A program made the translations under genes and the position numbers. Under the pieces are notes generated by a model. That model did no database searches. It had not been told where the DNA came from and worked only from the letters and a program-made list of their open reading frames with translations. From Ruegeria lacuscaerulensis (lineage in GTDB: Bacteria; Pseudomonadota; Alphaproteobacteria; Rhodobacterales; Rhodobacteraceae), in NCBI RefSeq assembly GCF_013034685.1, contig NZ_WQGO01000006.1, forward strand, positions 310,001 to 374,000: DNA of 64,000 bases, given 5' to 3'. Positions within the stretch are counted from its first letter, which is position 1. Every line of letters begins with the position of its first letter. This document shows positions 39,047 through 48,410 of this stretch, piece by piece.

Positions 39047-39065
39047 GTCGGACACCTCCTGAGGA

Positions 39066-39159
39066 TGGTAGGAGGCGTCGGAATCGAACCGACTCGTGCA
39101 CTCTAATCTGGAGCAATTACAAGGATATAAGCCTCGCCCGCATACCAATGCTGCCTCCC
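39066..39159 (-). tRNA. Class II tRNA-like gene, anticodon loop CTTATAT (UAU), encoded CCA
   Basis: The 94-base transcript folds as follows: acceptor GGGAGGC/GCCTCCT (6 Watson-Crick pairs plus G-U), discriminator A and an encoded CCA. The T-arm GTCGG-TTCGATT-CCGAC is perfect. The anticodon stem CGAGG/CCTTG carries loop CTTATAT. The variable region is 26 bases long with a small stem (GCTC/GAGT). The D-arm is short (GCAT...ATGC) and position 8 is A instead of U. Anticodon UAU would read the isoleucine codon AUA, but long variable arms belong to Leu, Ser, Tyr and Sec tRNAs, so its charging identity is unclear. It may be an altered tRNA-Leu-like gene. Confidence 0.65.
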
Positions 39160-39621
39160 ACGGATTTCGCGTGGGTTATCGACCTCAGGCCGATATTCGA
39201 TGGCAGTGGATGCGTGTGTACGTCATGACCGCAAGCTGAACCAGTTCGCATAGCCATGTCAAGACGGCGCTTGCTGCACTTCGAAATTCACCGCGTAGTT
39301 CTGGGAACCTTCTAGCTTAGCGTGTGCCAAAAAGAATGAAGCATCCTATTTTGCGGGTCAGTACAGCGTCGAGTAGCTCTCAGACAGCGAAACGATTCGA
39401 TGCCCTGTGACCTGGACTCGAACTCAGATACTCCGTCGATAGGTCGCTCTGAGCCGACGTGCGTCTTTTGATCTGCGTCTTATGCGCTCCGTTCTGGCGA
39501 AATACAAAAGTCTTGATCTGACCAAACCTCAGCGGCAGCATTGACCTGCATCTTTCGAAAAATGGAGATACCGGTTGCAAAACCTTGCAAGTTTCAATCC
39601 ATTTAGCGTCTCGAGTCATTT
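39160..39621. other. Non-coding gap upstream of the tRNA-like gene
   Basis: These 462 bases must hold the promoter of the tRNA and cargo operon (minus) and that of the cyclase gene (plus). I see no convincing reading frame. A stretch at about 39405-39480 resembles a tRNA T-loop (GTTCGAGTCC on the minus strand), but its stems do not pair. Confidence 0.4.
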
Positions 39622-40599
39622 GTGATGATACGTTCCTCACCTGAACTGCTGGCAGTTTCGAGGCGTTGGTATGAAATACTCAGAACCAAAAAGAATACTG
39701 ACGAGTTGCAGGATTTTCTGTCGAAGGTAGATGAACTACGGTTTGTTGGGACAGGCGAAGGAGAGTTTTGGAGTGGGCAAGCAGTTCGCGATGGGGTTAG
39801 CGGCTTTTTCGCGGAGATCCCTGCTCCCGTCGTTTTCGAAGAAGTTGAAGCTGAGGCCTTCGAAAACGGAGACACGGGATGGTCATCCTTCGTCCATAAG
39901 ATTCAGTTTGTCGGCTTTGATGAAGCCGTATTTTACCGCACCGTCCTGATTTTTGTCCTGGAGGGAGCGGCTTGGAAGATCATCAATCGCCACGCTTCAG
40001 TGCCCACTCCAAATATTGAACTCGTGGGTAAGGAACAGCTAGCCATCCAAAAATTGGTTGATGCTGCGCGTGAAGATGGACCCGAGCTGGTCCAAACCGA
40101 AGGTTTGGCTTCGGTACTTTTCACTGATGTAGAAGGCAGTACAACGTTGGCGGAGGCGTTGGGCGATCAGCGTTGGTCGGTGCTGATCGAAAACCACTTC
40201 CAAGTCTTGGCGGCGATCATTGAAAAGCATCATGGCCAGTTCGTGAAATCCCTCGGAGACGGAACGTTGTCCGTCTTTCCGTCCGCGAAAGAAGCACTGA
40301 CGGCCGCTATCAAGATTCAGAAGGCCATTGCATCGGTATCCGCGGAGCCATCTTTCGATGTTCGGATTGGAATTCACACTGGTGATGTCGTGCAATCTCG
40401 TGGAGATTTTTTCGGTACGGTGGTCAACAAAGCATCACGCATAACGACCGTTGGTGCGGCAGGCGAGATACTCGTTTCAGATGCGACTCGCGCTATGGTC
40501 GGAGGACGAACCGATTTCTCTTTTTCTGAAATAGAACCCAGACTCCTGAAAGGTCTACGCGGTCACCACGTTTTGTATCGGCTGGATTGGCAAGACTAA
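39622..40599 (+). CDS. Class III adenylate/guanylate cyclase with N-terminal SnoaL-like domain
   Basis: In this 325-residue protein, residues 1-130 look like a SnoaL/NTF2-type ligand pocket. The cyclase domain has metal-binding Asp169 in LFTDVEGST and Asp213 in KSLGDGTLSVF, followed by VRIGIHTGDVV and FFGTVVNKASRI. No membrane segment is present, so it is probably a soluble, ligand-regulated cyclase. Starts GTG 39622 and ATG 39625 are both possible. Confidence 0.82.
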   Translation: MMIRSSPELLAVSRRWYEILRTKKNTDELQDFLSKVDELRFVGTGEGEFWSGQAVRDGVSGFFAEIPAPVVFEEVEAEAFENGDTGWSSFVHKIQFVGFDEAVFYRTVLIFVLEGAAWKIINRHASVPTPNIELVGKEQLAIQKLVDAAREDGPELVQTEGLASVLFTDVEGSTTLAEALGDQRWSVLIENHFQVLAAIIEKHHGQFVKSLGDGTLSVFPSAKEALTAAIKIQKAIASVSAEPSFDVRIGIHTGDVVQSRGDFFGTVVNKASRITTVGAAGEILVSDATRAMVGGRTDFSFSEIEPRLLKGLRGHHVLYRLDWQD

Positions 40600-40684
40600 G
40601 TCTTGGGGGCGCCGTAACTCCGGCAAATCGCCTAGTCTCGTAGGGGAGCAGCACCGCCAGTTGTTTTGAGGTTCGCGCCACAGC

Positions 40685-42157
40685 TCACATCGCCAGCAAT
40701 TCCTGATGAATTGCGACCATTGCCCAAGTGTCGCGCGTGCAATACGCCACAAGATCCGAATAGACCTTCTCGCGCGCTGGATCATCCGGTTCGGTCAGTG
40801 TTACGTCCTTCCAAAGGCGAGACGCGCTCGCCCCCTCTTTGATGTCCAGATCATCGTATGAAAGTTCTGGCAAAAACGCTGGAAGAACGGCCTTGATAGA
40901 GGCGCTTCCTTTGAACGCAGGATCGTTGATCACTTCATCCGCAAACGGCTTCATCAGATCTACAACGCGTGCATTTAGGCCTTCCAGGAACTCTGCATGC
41001 TCTGGATAAGTTTCCGCCATTTCCGTATTGCGCGATTTCTCGAACGGCGCATACCAAACCACTAAAGAGCCAACGTCTCCTATGTCCTCACGAAGCCTTT
41101 TCAGCAAGGCTGGCATCGGGTTACTGGCGTCTCGGTGGAGATACTCCCTGTGCTCAATTTCTCCGCCAGGCTCATGCTGGACATGCAAGGAATACTGGAA
41201 AGCCACTTGCTGATAGGGACGCGTTCCGTCCCAGGGTGGCAGCAAACTCTGAGACGTCTCGTAGTCAAAATAATAAACCGGATAGACAATCTCGCTCAGA
41301 AACCTGCTCAACTCCTGATGATCGATTGTGCGCCCACCATTCGCCGTGGCTCTCAAGTAGCGTTGCGTCGACTTGCCCAACACAAATGGATCGCTGATCT
41401 CGTCAATCTTTGTGATCCCATTTGCGATGAGTTCGGAGGCTTTTTCCGAATTCATGAACGGAAGGCGGTGGATACTGTCCTGCGCGAGAGGTGGGTCGAG
41501 TTTTTCGCGAATTTCCAGCCATTCACCGTAGGATTTAAGGCGCGCACGTTCGGGGGACGGGTCAGGCATCGTACCGCTGGCAACGACGCTCAATGCCTGA
41601 TCGATACGCGTGCGTGTTTTTTCGAGCTGCTCAGTCACCGCATCCGTGATGTCAGTGATGCTGACAAGCTCTTGCGGATTGATTTCGCCGTTTCTGACGT
41701 AATCACGGTTCACATGTGCCACTTCGCAGCGCGCAATGGGGAACCCCGCTGCCTCAAGCACGACACGCTGGAATGCGAGATCAAAAGTGTGTTCGGGCTT
41801 TGCAGAAGTCCCGCTCTTGATCTCTGTCAGAACGTACCCATCGCCGCTGCGGCTCACGATGTCGGAGATGCAAGTTATGGTTCCATCTTCATAGCGTCCC
41901 TGAGCCACGGCGTTCGCACCATCTCTCCAAGCATCCAGAGTGCGTGCAGGCAGAGCTTGGTATTCAGAAAAATCTGAAAAACCGAGGCGAACGAGATCAC
42001 CAAAAAGCTCCTCTGCATAAGGCTCAAACGCGTGCCCCTCGTCAAAGCGTGCTTGCAATGAGGGGTCAATTGGCGGCAACAGATGCCTGGCGTGTTTTTT
42101 GATCCATAGCCAGGCAGGGTGCCTGAGAAACATCATGTAATCTGATTTGGATAGCAT
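40685..42157 (-). CDS. DUF2779-family protein: RecB-like plus exonuclease-like nuclease
   Basis: In this 490-residue protein the N-terminal part has a PD-(D/E)XK layout (CISDIVSRSGDGYVLTEIKSG). The C-terminal part resembles DEDD exonucleases (VYYFDYETSQSLLPPWDG, VVWYAPFEKSRN, ARVVDLMKPF, YCTRDTWAM). That combination is typical of DUF2779 proteins. I take ATG 42157 as the start (MLSKSDYMMFLRHPAWLW). It is likely a DNA/RNA-processing cargo gene, possibly defensive; no partner gene is adjacent. Confidence 0.75.
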   Translation of the reverse strand: MLSKSDYMMFLRHPAWLWIKKHARHLLPPIDPSLQARFDEGHAFEPYAEELFGDLVRLGFSDFSEYQALPARTLDAWRDGANAVAQGRYEDGTITCISDIVSRSGDGYVLTEIKSGTSAKPEHTFDLAFQRVVLEAAGFPIARCEVAHVNRDYVRNGEINPQELVSITDITDAVTEQLEKTRTRIDQALSVVASGTMPDPSPERARLKSYGEWLEIREKLDPPLAQDSIHRLPFMNSEKASELIANGITKIDEISDPFVLGKSTQRYLRATANGGRTIDHQELSRFLSEIVYPVYYFDYETSQSLLPPWDGTRPYQQVAFQYSLHVQHEPGGEIEHREYLHRDASNPMPALLKRLREDIGDVGSLVVWYAPFEKSRNTEMAETYPEHAEFLEGLNARVVDLMKPFADEVINDPAFKGSASIKAVLPAFLPELSYDDLDIKEGASASRLWKDVTLTEPDDPAREKVYSDLVAYCTRDTWAMVAIHQELLAM

Positions 42158-42265
42158 CGTGTAATTTGCTTCCCAGAATTGATGGAACCAGTGGAAGACC
42201 ATCATGGTCAGCTATTGAGAGCAACTTTTCTTTGGTGCAGTCGGCGTCACCAATCTATCAAAGCC

Positions 42266-43042
42266 TCATGTAAATCGTACCGATAGCTCGGTGTCCATCA
42301 CGCCACTAAAACCAGCTGACCATTCTTCACCCGGAGACACTGGCCATGCGTCTGTCAAAGTACCGGTTGTAACCAGCTCGCCTCCCTGAAGCTGGTCGGC
42401 TTCGGAGAGCAGAGATACAAGATGAGCCAGGACTTCAATTGGGCCTCCAAGCGCGTTTTCACCTTTGCCGGACTCGATGGCCTCGGTGCCCTTGAACAAT
42501 GCTAGTGGCACTTCGGCCAAGCCGATCAAAACATCATGCGTCGCCGCGATTTTGTCGCCAAGAACAAGGCAGCCGTGCAATCCTTGTGCTGCGATTGAAT
42601 CTTCGACTGAGAATTTCCAGTCGGGATAAATCGATTGCACGATTTCAAACCCTGGAGCGACCCACTCCACGCAACCTGCCAACTGTTCATTGTTCATTTC
42701 AGCCGTCGGCGCATCGCCGAGGCCAAGTACGATTTCTGGCTCGATTCTCGGTTCTGAATACCTTGCCAAGTTTACCGGCTGATCAGTCGAAAACAGCCCA
42801 TCTGAGTGAACCTCTCCCCAAATGGGTTGATCCACACCATAAACAGGCCAAATCGTGCGGTTCGTGAAGCCGACTTTTCTGCCAACTCTTTCTTTGCCCA
42901 AAATCTCGCGGACACGACTAGCAATCGAATATGCGTCATCCAGCGATAACTGTCCTGCCTCTGAAGACAGTTTAGGTATCTGCCGGGCAGAGGTCAGGGC
43001 ATCAGCGATTGTCTTAGCGTTAGCTTCAATATCTCTTGTCAT
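42266..43042 (-). CDS. Hydratase of the 2-keto-4-pentenoate hydratase/FAH-like family
   Basis: This 258-residue protein has family signatures GRKVGFTNRTIWPVYGVDQPIWG, EPRIEPEIVLGLG (metal-binding acidic residues) and GFEIVQSIYPDWKF. Such enzymes hydrate 2-keto-4-pentenoate-type products of aromatic ring cleavage. No ring-cleavage genes adjoin, so its pathway here is open. ATG 43042 is the likely start. Confidence 0.8.
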   Translation of the reverse strand: MTRDIEANAKTIADALTSARQIPKLSSEAGQLSLDDAYSIASRVREILGKERVGRKVGFTNRTIWPVYGVDQPIWGEVHSDGLFSTDQPVNLARYSEPRIEPEIVLGLGDAPTAEMNNEQLAGCVEWVAPGFEIVQSIYPDWKFSVEDSIAAQGLHGCLVLGDKIAATHDVLIGLAEVPLALFKGTEAIESGKGENALGGPIEVLAHLVSLLSEADQLQGGELVTTGTLTDAWPVSPGEEWSAGFSGVMDTELSVRFT

Positions 43043-43165
43043 ATTCGCATTATACGCGCCTACGGCTGGATTGCGATGCAATCAAGGTATTGAAGAACTA
43101 GGCTCCTCAATTCACAGGTATGAAAAACGATGCTAACTATTGGCCCATTCCGTTGGAGACCTGAC

Positions 43166-43363
43166 ATGACCAAACTTCGCCTTTTTGGTATCGTCATCCT
43201 TTTCCTTGCAGCACTAAGTGGGCTTTCAGAGCACCTGTTTTATGGCGGTGTCGACCCAAACGGCGTTCTGCAAGAAAGCTTCTTTTTGCCGCTGACTTTC
43301 ATTCTCGCAGCAATTGGCGTCGTTGTGCTCGTAGTTTCGTTGTTCCAATCACCGCGTGACTGA
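43166..43363 (+). CDS. Small two-pass membrane protein
   Basis: This 65-residue protein has two hydrophobic helices (LFGIVILFLAALSGLSEHL and FILAAIGVVVLVVSLF). GGAG seven bases before ATG 43166 fixes the start. It is convergent with the 58-residue gene at 43374-43550. Function is unknown. Confidence 0.6.
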   Translation: MTKLRLFGIVILFLAALSGLSEHLFYGGVDPNGVLQESFFLPLTFILAAIGVVVLVVSLFQSPRD

Positions 43364-43373
43364 GACGCGTCCG

Positions 43374-43550
43374 TCAGTTAGAACGCTGTTCCAAAACGCA
43401 AATCGGGTAATCTCCAGGATGGCGACCTCCGCCCAAGTCTAGGCAGGCCTCCTCATATTGGTAACGTTCGACCGCACGTCCCGCTAGGAACATGCATAAC
43501 CCGACCGTCAATACGGTGAGCGCCAACAGTATCTTCGTACTCCGTGTCAT
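43374..43550 (-). CDS. Small membrane-anchored protein, 58 residues
   Basis: MTRSTKILLALTVLTVGLCM... has one N-terminal hydrophobic segment and a periplasmic-looking tail with two cysteines (EEACLDLGGGRHPGDYPICVLE) that could form a disulfide. The codon pattern and convergence with the upstream gene support it. Function is unknown. Confidence 0.55.
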   Translation of the reverse strand: MTRSTKILLALTVLTVGLCMFLAGRAVERYQYEEACLDLGGGRHPGDYPICVLEQRSN

Positions 43551-43595
43551 TGCTCAGTTTATTGTTTCATTCTCTTGGTGTCAGTCAACCAGCTT

Positions 43596-43782
43596 TCAGA
43601 TCTTGTCGAAAATTGGCAAATTCTGAAACTCAAACTTCAAATTGGTTTCGTCGAGTTTCTGAATAAGGGACGCTCCCTCGATCAGATCAATCTCGGTCCA
43701 GAAGTTTTGGCCTACTAGCTTGAGAAGGTGCGTATCGGCGGAGCGGTGAGCATCTGCATTGATCTTAGCTATCGACTCCTAA
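43596..43782 (-). pseudogene. Possible gene remnant (C-terminal fragment)
   Basis: A minus-strand frame without a usable start codon encodes a coding-like stretch (HLLKLVGQNFWTEIDLIEG and LKFEFQNLPIFDKI) ending at 43596. An upstream in-frame stop at about 43783 cuts it off. It may be the tail of a lost gene or chance. Confidence 0.3.
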
Positions 43783-44076
43783 ATCCAATGATCCATGCCT
43801 ATACTCAATGGCGCTGTTCAGCGCCCATCAAGCTAGGGAAAATCGTTTCAAGGCTTGACCTTTTGCGATTGCTTTTACGCAAAGGTGGGTATGGTCGGAA
43901 TGTAAAACCCGGCTTGTCTTGCCTCGCAGTAAATGCACGAGCAGGTCTGCATTGCGCAGACCTTCCCGTGTTGTGAGCTTGCTCATATGCCACAACAAAA
44001 AATCCAAAAAGATAAACTTTGTTTTTCAAGTCCTAAGTTGAGGTAGCTTCGCTTGTACCGCGAGAGGAGAAAGTTA
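43783..44076. other. Non-coding leader before the autotransporter gene
   Basis: These bases contain no credible gene. An AT-rich stretch (AAAAAATCCAAAAAGATAAACTTTG) about 80 bp before the start is the best promoter region. Confidence 0.4.
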
Positions 44077-46449
44077 GTGACAAACAATAGGCCGTTCCCA
44101 CTAAGTCGAATTGCTCAGCGCATCACTCTGGCGAGTTCCACATTCGTAGCTTTCGCTTTTGTAATGTCACCAACCAGTGCACAGGCCCAAAGTTCGCAAT
44201 CTTGCGTTGAAGTTGGTGCTCCCCGTCAAGAATATACTGCTGGAACAGAGACCATTCTTAGCGGGCAGACGATATCTTCTACTGTGAAAACCTGCCTGCC
44301 AATTCCAAACGGGCCCATCACGGCGCTTCTGATTGGTAATTCCACCATAACGCCTTCTGGGGAAATTGAGCTGTATGTCCCGGGGCAGAGTCAAAATCCA
44401 GACAGAGCATCGGTACTGACTTTGTTGAACGTCGATGTCGCGGCTGGGAGCGGCGACTTTGTTTCACGGGAGGCCCTGACGACGCAAATCAATGGCAAAC
44501 TACGAGTCAATATTGTGGGGACTTCGATAGGATCAGGACGGTCCATGACATTTGCGCCCGCAAATGGGAGTGATGTTGACCCAACCGAGGTATTTTTCCA
44601 ATCAGACACGCCGTTAACTTACGATAACTTGACAGTAACAAACGCGACGGAAATCGCGTTTGGTGTGATCAACATTCAGACAAGAAGCGCTCAAGCGTCT
44701 GATTTTACACTGACCAACAGTTCAATGTCGGCCACCAGCGATATTGTGATCGGTGCTGGCACAACGCTTCGGCTTGACGCATCCAGCAGCTTGACGACGC
44801 CCGGTTTTAACAACTTTGGCACGTTGGCCGGTAATGGCACCGTGAACGCATTCAATTTCAACGTGAGAAATGGCGCTGTTCTTTCACCGGGCTCCTCGAT
44901 TGGGACGTTGAATATTAATAGTGCAATTTCCTTCGATGCAGGGTCGACGATTTTGTCGGAAGTCGACCCCGCAGCGGTACAAAATGCGGATCTGGTTTCC
45001 TCAACAGACGCAGTCACTGGTATCAACAACGCCACCATACAAGTCGAAGCTGCTCGGCCCGGCCTGACAGCGCAGGACTATGCAGCCGGCAACAACTACA
45101 CGGTATTTCAAGCCTCAAGTTTTGATGGGAACTCACCCACGCTCGTTGCAGGAGGATCTCTTCCAGCGTTGTCCAATCTGACGATAGCCAACACGCCGAC
45201 CACTGATGGTCAGATTGATATCGCATTCACTGCTCAACCGGTCACAAGCTTGCCCCAGAACCCAGCAGTTACCAATTCGCCAAATGCCAGCAATCTCGCT
45301 GGCGCGGTGGCCAACACCACAAACATGTCACCTGGAACCGGTCTGACCAATGGCTCAACCTTGGGCAATGCCGTAAACACGCTTACCAATTCAGGCCTGG
45401 CTGGGTTTAACCGTGTGCACGCCGAACCCTATTCCTCGAACCTGACCGTTGGGCTGGAGCAATTAGACCTGATAACCAACACAGTGCTGAGTCACGCTGA
45501 CTGCCGCAAGTATCAAGCGGTCGGCTTCAGCAATGACGATCAACCCGTTGCATCTGGCGACATCGACTCGGCCCAAAGACCGAGCGGCGCAATCGACTGC
45601 TCTGACCGGCGCTGGTGGATCGACACAGCCTATGTGAGCGGGGACGTTGATGGAAGTAACGGCCTTGGGACATTCGACTATTCGCTGGGCACCATTTTGG
45701 TCGGAGCGGATGTCGCAAGTACCAATAGAGGTGTGGTCGGCGTTTACGCAGGCTTCGGGACATCCTCCATGGATGAACACGATCAAGTCGATCAGGACTT
45801 TTCGACCGACAGCTATCACGTGGGCGTCTATGGGCGCACAACAACCGGAACATGGGAGTTCTCTGGGCTGATCGGTTACATGTTCGGTGAAACCGACGCC
45901 AAGCGGCGAAACCCTTCTGTTGATGGCTTTACAGGAGGCGAAGCAAAGTCAGATTTGGACCAAGAGGGAATCCACGCCGGGATCCAGGCACGGAAGCTGT
46001 TTAGCCTGGACAGCGGTGCTAGGGTTTCTACGGTTTTTGGATTGAACTACGGGCGCATCCAACAAGGCTCAGGCACAGAAACCGGCGGCGGCGATTTCAA
46101 CTACTCTATTGAAAAAGCGAACGCAGAGTCTCTGGTCGCTTCCATTGGAGTTGACTACCAACGGGACGTCTTGACAGCGAATGGTTTGCTAACCCCAATC
46201 GCCTTTGCCCGGTATGAATATGACTTCTTTGCCAACAAGGACAATGAGCACGAAATCACTGTAACAAGCCCGATATTTGGCACGTTCACGCAAGTCGGTC
46301 AAAACCGAGGAGCAAACGGCTTCGTTCTTGGTCTGGGGCTAGGGTATCAGATCTCTGATCTGGCCAGACTAACGGCAGGATATGGCTATTCAGTTCGCTC
46401 CAACGGCCAAGAACATGGCCTCGGTGCAAACTTAAGCGTTCGGTTCTGA
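44077..46449 (+). CDS. Autotransporter (type Va secretion) with C-terminal beta-barrel
   Basis: In this protein of about 790 residues an extended signal peptide (RITLASSTFVAFAFVMSPTSAQAQ) is followed by a beta-helix-like passenger (repeated short Asn/Thr/Ser-rich strands, e.g. LTNSSMSATSDIVIGAGTTLRL). The last 270 residues form an autotransporter barrel ending LSVRF. The barrel inserts in the outer membrane and exposes the passenger. GTG 44077, seven bases after AGGAG, is the best start. No protease or adhesin motif was recognised in the passenger. Confidence 0.87.
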   Translation: MTNNRPFPLSRIAQRITLASSTFVAFAFVMSPTSAQAQSSQSCVEVGAPRQEYTAGTETILSGQTISSTVKTCLPIPNGPITALLIGNSTITPSGEIELYVPGQSQNPDRASVLTLLNVDVAAGSGDFVSREALTTQINGKLRVNIVGTSIGSGRSMTFAPANGSDVDPTEVFFQSDTPLTYDNLTVTNATEIAFGVINIQTRSAQASDFTLTNSSMSATSDIVIGAGTTLRLDASSSLTTPGFNNFGTLAGNGTVNAFNFNVRNGAVLSPGSSIGTLNINSAISFDAGSTILSEVDPAAVQNADLVSSTDAVTGINNATIQVEAARPGLTAQDYAAGNNYTVFQASSFDGNSPTLVAGGSLPALSNLTIANTPTTDGQIDIAFTAQPVTSLPQNPAVTNSPNASNLAGAVANTTNMSPGTGLTNGSTLGNAVNTLTNSGLAGFNRVHAEPYSSNLTVGLEQLDLITNTVLSHADCRKYQAVGFSNDDQPVASGDIDSAQRPSGAIDCSDRRWWIDTAYVSGDVDGSNGLGTFDYSLGTILVGADVASTNRGVVGVYAGFGTSSMDEHDQVDQDFSTDSYHVGVYGRTTTGTWEFSGLIGYMFGETDAKRRNPSVDGFTGGEAKSDLDQEGIHAGIQARKLFSLDSGARVSTVFGLNYGRIQQGSGTETGGGDFNYSIEKANAESLVASIGVDYQRDVLTANGLLTPIAFARYEYDFFANKDNEHEITVTSPIFGTFTQVGQNRGANGFVLGLGLGYQISDLARLTAGYGYSVRSNGQEHGLGANLSVRF

Positions 46450-46537
46450 TTAGGGCGGACCAACGAAGAGGAGTGGTAAGCTAGCTGCAACAACTTGCGG
46501 AAGCTATCGTGGCGGTGTGAACTTCATTCTCTAGCGA

Positions 46538-47470
46538 TCAAAATTTGGGGATATTAAAAACATAAAGCCGCGATTTCTTGGCATCGTCTGTCAGGATATA
46601 GAGAAGCCCTTTGGTCTCATCGAGAGCGATTCCTTCGGGATGTTTAACTTCCTTTTGTTCGCCATCTTCTGTGAACGTCAAACTGATAGACTTTACTGAC
46701 TTGGATTTTGGATTGTAGACGAAGATCTGACGGCTTTTGTCACTCACAATCCAAAGAGAACGCGAGGACCGAGACCATGCCAGGCCACTCAAATCCAGTT
46801 CATCATCATCTACACGCTCGGAGATAAAACCTGCATCGCGGGCTAAAGGAATGATCTCAATAATTTCGTCTAGCTCTGGCGATAACACCATTAACAACCT
46901 TGGTTGTCCCTCAATGCCAACGAACACCCGCCCGGATTTCGGGTCAACGGCGATGCCTTCGGGTCCTTTGTTCAAAGGGTTGCCGACGAGTAATGCAGCG
47001 GCGGTCGGGTAACCTTTAAGAGATGCGAGAGGTATTGTCGTCAGTTGAATGGGGTCAGTTGGGTGAACGACTAGGATTGATCGGTCAGTTTCTTGAAGCA
47101 CCAAAACAGACCCATCCTTTCGAGGCGCAACACCCTCCAAATCTGATCCTGCCAATCCTGGCAACTTGAAAGAGTTTCCTAATACCCCGTCGACTCCGAG
47201 TAGGTGCAGTTTAGGTTCGGCATCACTTACAGACCACAAAAAGCCTTCAGCGTTAGACATTGCCAAGCCGGAAGGCTCTGAAAATCCCTCTGATTTGTCT
47301 GCCACCTTGAATTTATCGACCAGAACCAAACCAGCACTTTCGGCGTAGGCAAAATCGGTCCAAGGCAAGAAGGCTGCCGCAACCAAGCTGGCCGTAAAAG
47401 CGAGTCGTCTAAGTTTGCAGAAACACCGTGAAATTTCAGCTTTTGACGAAAACACTCTGTTTTCTGTCAT
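46538..47470 (-). CDS. Exported SdiA-regulated/YjiK-like beta-propeller protein
   Basis: This 310-residue protein has a signal peptide (LAFTASLVAAAFLPWTDFAYA) and repeated propeller blades (EPSGLAMSNAEGFLWSVSD, GPEGIAVDPKSGRVFVGIE, DLSGLAWSRSSRSLWIVSD, HPEGIALDETKGLLYILTD). The E-G-[IL]-A pattern is typical of SdiA-regulated (YjiK-like) periplasmic proteins. Its role is unknown. It lies beside an autotransporter and the exported phosphorylation set. Confidence 0.75.
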   Translation of the reverse strand: MTENRVFSSKAEISRCFCKLRRLAFTASLVAAAFLPWTDFAYAESAGLVLVDKFKVADKSEGFSEPSGLAMSNAEGFLWSVSDAEPKLHLLGVDGVLGNSFKLPGLAGSDLEGVAPRKDGSVLVLQETDRSILVVHPTDPIQLTTIPLASLKGYPTAAALLVGNPLNKGPEGIAVDPKSGRVFVGIEGQPRLLMVLSPELDEIIEIIPLARDAGFISERVDDDELDLSGLAWSRSSRSLWIVSDKSRQIFVYNPKSKSVKSISLTFTEDGEQKEVKHPEGIALDETKGLLYILTDDAKKSRLYVFNIPKF

Positions 47471-47651
47471 TGGATTCTCTCGCGCTTGGACCACATCCCT
47501 GTATCAGCGTTCGTATCACAGTCCGGATACGATGTCCGAAGAATGCACTGTAATCTCTTTACCTGATCCCGCCTGTTGCGATTGAATTGAATAGGGCACG
47601 ATGTGCTTTTGTTAAGCGTAAGCCTTTGGCTTGAGCAGGAAGGAAGACAAG

Positions 47652-48410
47652 TTGAATACGACCCTCACACTTGTGACCGTGTTGTTGATGCTGCTGTTGC
47701 CAGGTGCTGCGGTGTCACAAGTCGACCCTGCGACGATGCTGGCCGGGGCTTCGGGGTCAGAAATCGTTATCGAACGCCGGTGGACGCAGTTTCGTGGCAA
47801 ACAGGAACTGTATTTCTTTACTCTCGATGTGATCGTCACGATCATTCTGGCTGGCTTGATCGTCTATCATCCGGTGAGACGTAAAGCCCGTAGAAGCGTC
47901 CGCGACATAGTTATGCCAAGGCTTTTCTTCCTGTATGCGCTTATCGGCATGGCGGTTGGTTTTCTGGTGGTTCAGCACGGGTCAATGATCGGGTTCGTGA
48001 TCTTTGGAATAGGAGCCCTGTTGAGGTTCCGATCAAATATGGATGACCCGGTCGACACGGTGGAAATGATTATAGTGACCGTGCTTGGGCTGGCGGTAGG
48101 GCTGGGCTTGCCCTTGATGGCCACATTGGTGGCGGTTGTATGTTGGTGTTTCATTTGGCTCGGTGGGCGAAACAAGGGCGTGGAAATTTCGCTCAAGGCT
48201 TCAGACGAAGAGCACTCATTGAAAGTCAGCGGAGCCATTGAAGCCATGGCCGCAGACGCTGGCTGGAAGCTGGTCAGAAAACACCACGTCCCCGGAAAGT
48301 CTCGCGTCTCATTGCTTTTCATCACCTCGGGAGGGCTTTCAGAAGCCCGGATAGAAGAGATGATAAACGATCTGGTCCCTGAAAAAGTTGAGCTGAAACT
48401 CAACCTCTAG
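47652..48410 (+). CDS. Membrane protein with DUF4956-like segment
   Basis: This 252-residue protein starts at TTG 47652 after GGAAG, with a signal-like N-terminus (LVTVLLMLLLPGAAVSQ) and about four membrane helices. The stretch FVIFGIGALLRFRSNMDDPVDTVEMIIVTVLGLAVGLG recalls DUF4956 proteins, which often accompany CotH-type kinases. The cytoplasmic tail is mixed alpha/beta. Its stop abuts the stop of the convergent metallophosphoesterase gene. Confidence 0.62.
   Translation: MNTTLTLVTVLLMLLLPGAAVSQVDPATMLAGASGSEIVIERRWTQFRGKQELYFFTLDVIVTIILAGLIVYHPVRRKARRSVRDIVMPRLFFLYALIGMAVGFLVVQHGSMIGFVIFGIGALLRFRSNMDDPVDTVEMIIVTVLGLAVGLGLPLMATLVAVVCWCFIWLGGRNKGVEISLKASDEEHSLKVSGAIEAMAADAGWKLVRKHHVPGKSRVSLLFITSGGLSEARIEEMINDLVPEKVELKLNL

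Noticed and set aside
39400-39490. Second tRNA or tRNA relic on the minus strand
   Set aside because: A GTTCGAGTCC-like loop is present, but the T-stem has two mismatches and no matching acceptor stem or CCA was found.
29226-39621. Inner transposon ends bracketing only the tns operon and nearby cargo
   Set aside because: I looked for TGT/ACA tips with arrays of the end motif in this interval and saw none, so the tns genes are assigned to the 35.46-kb element.
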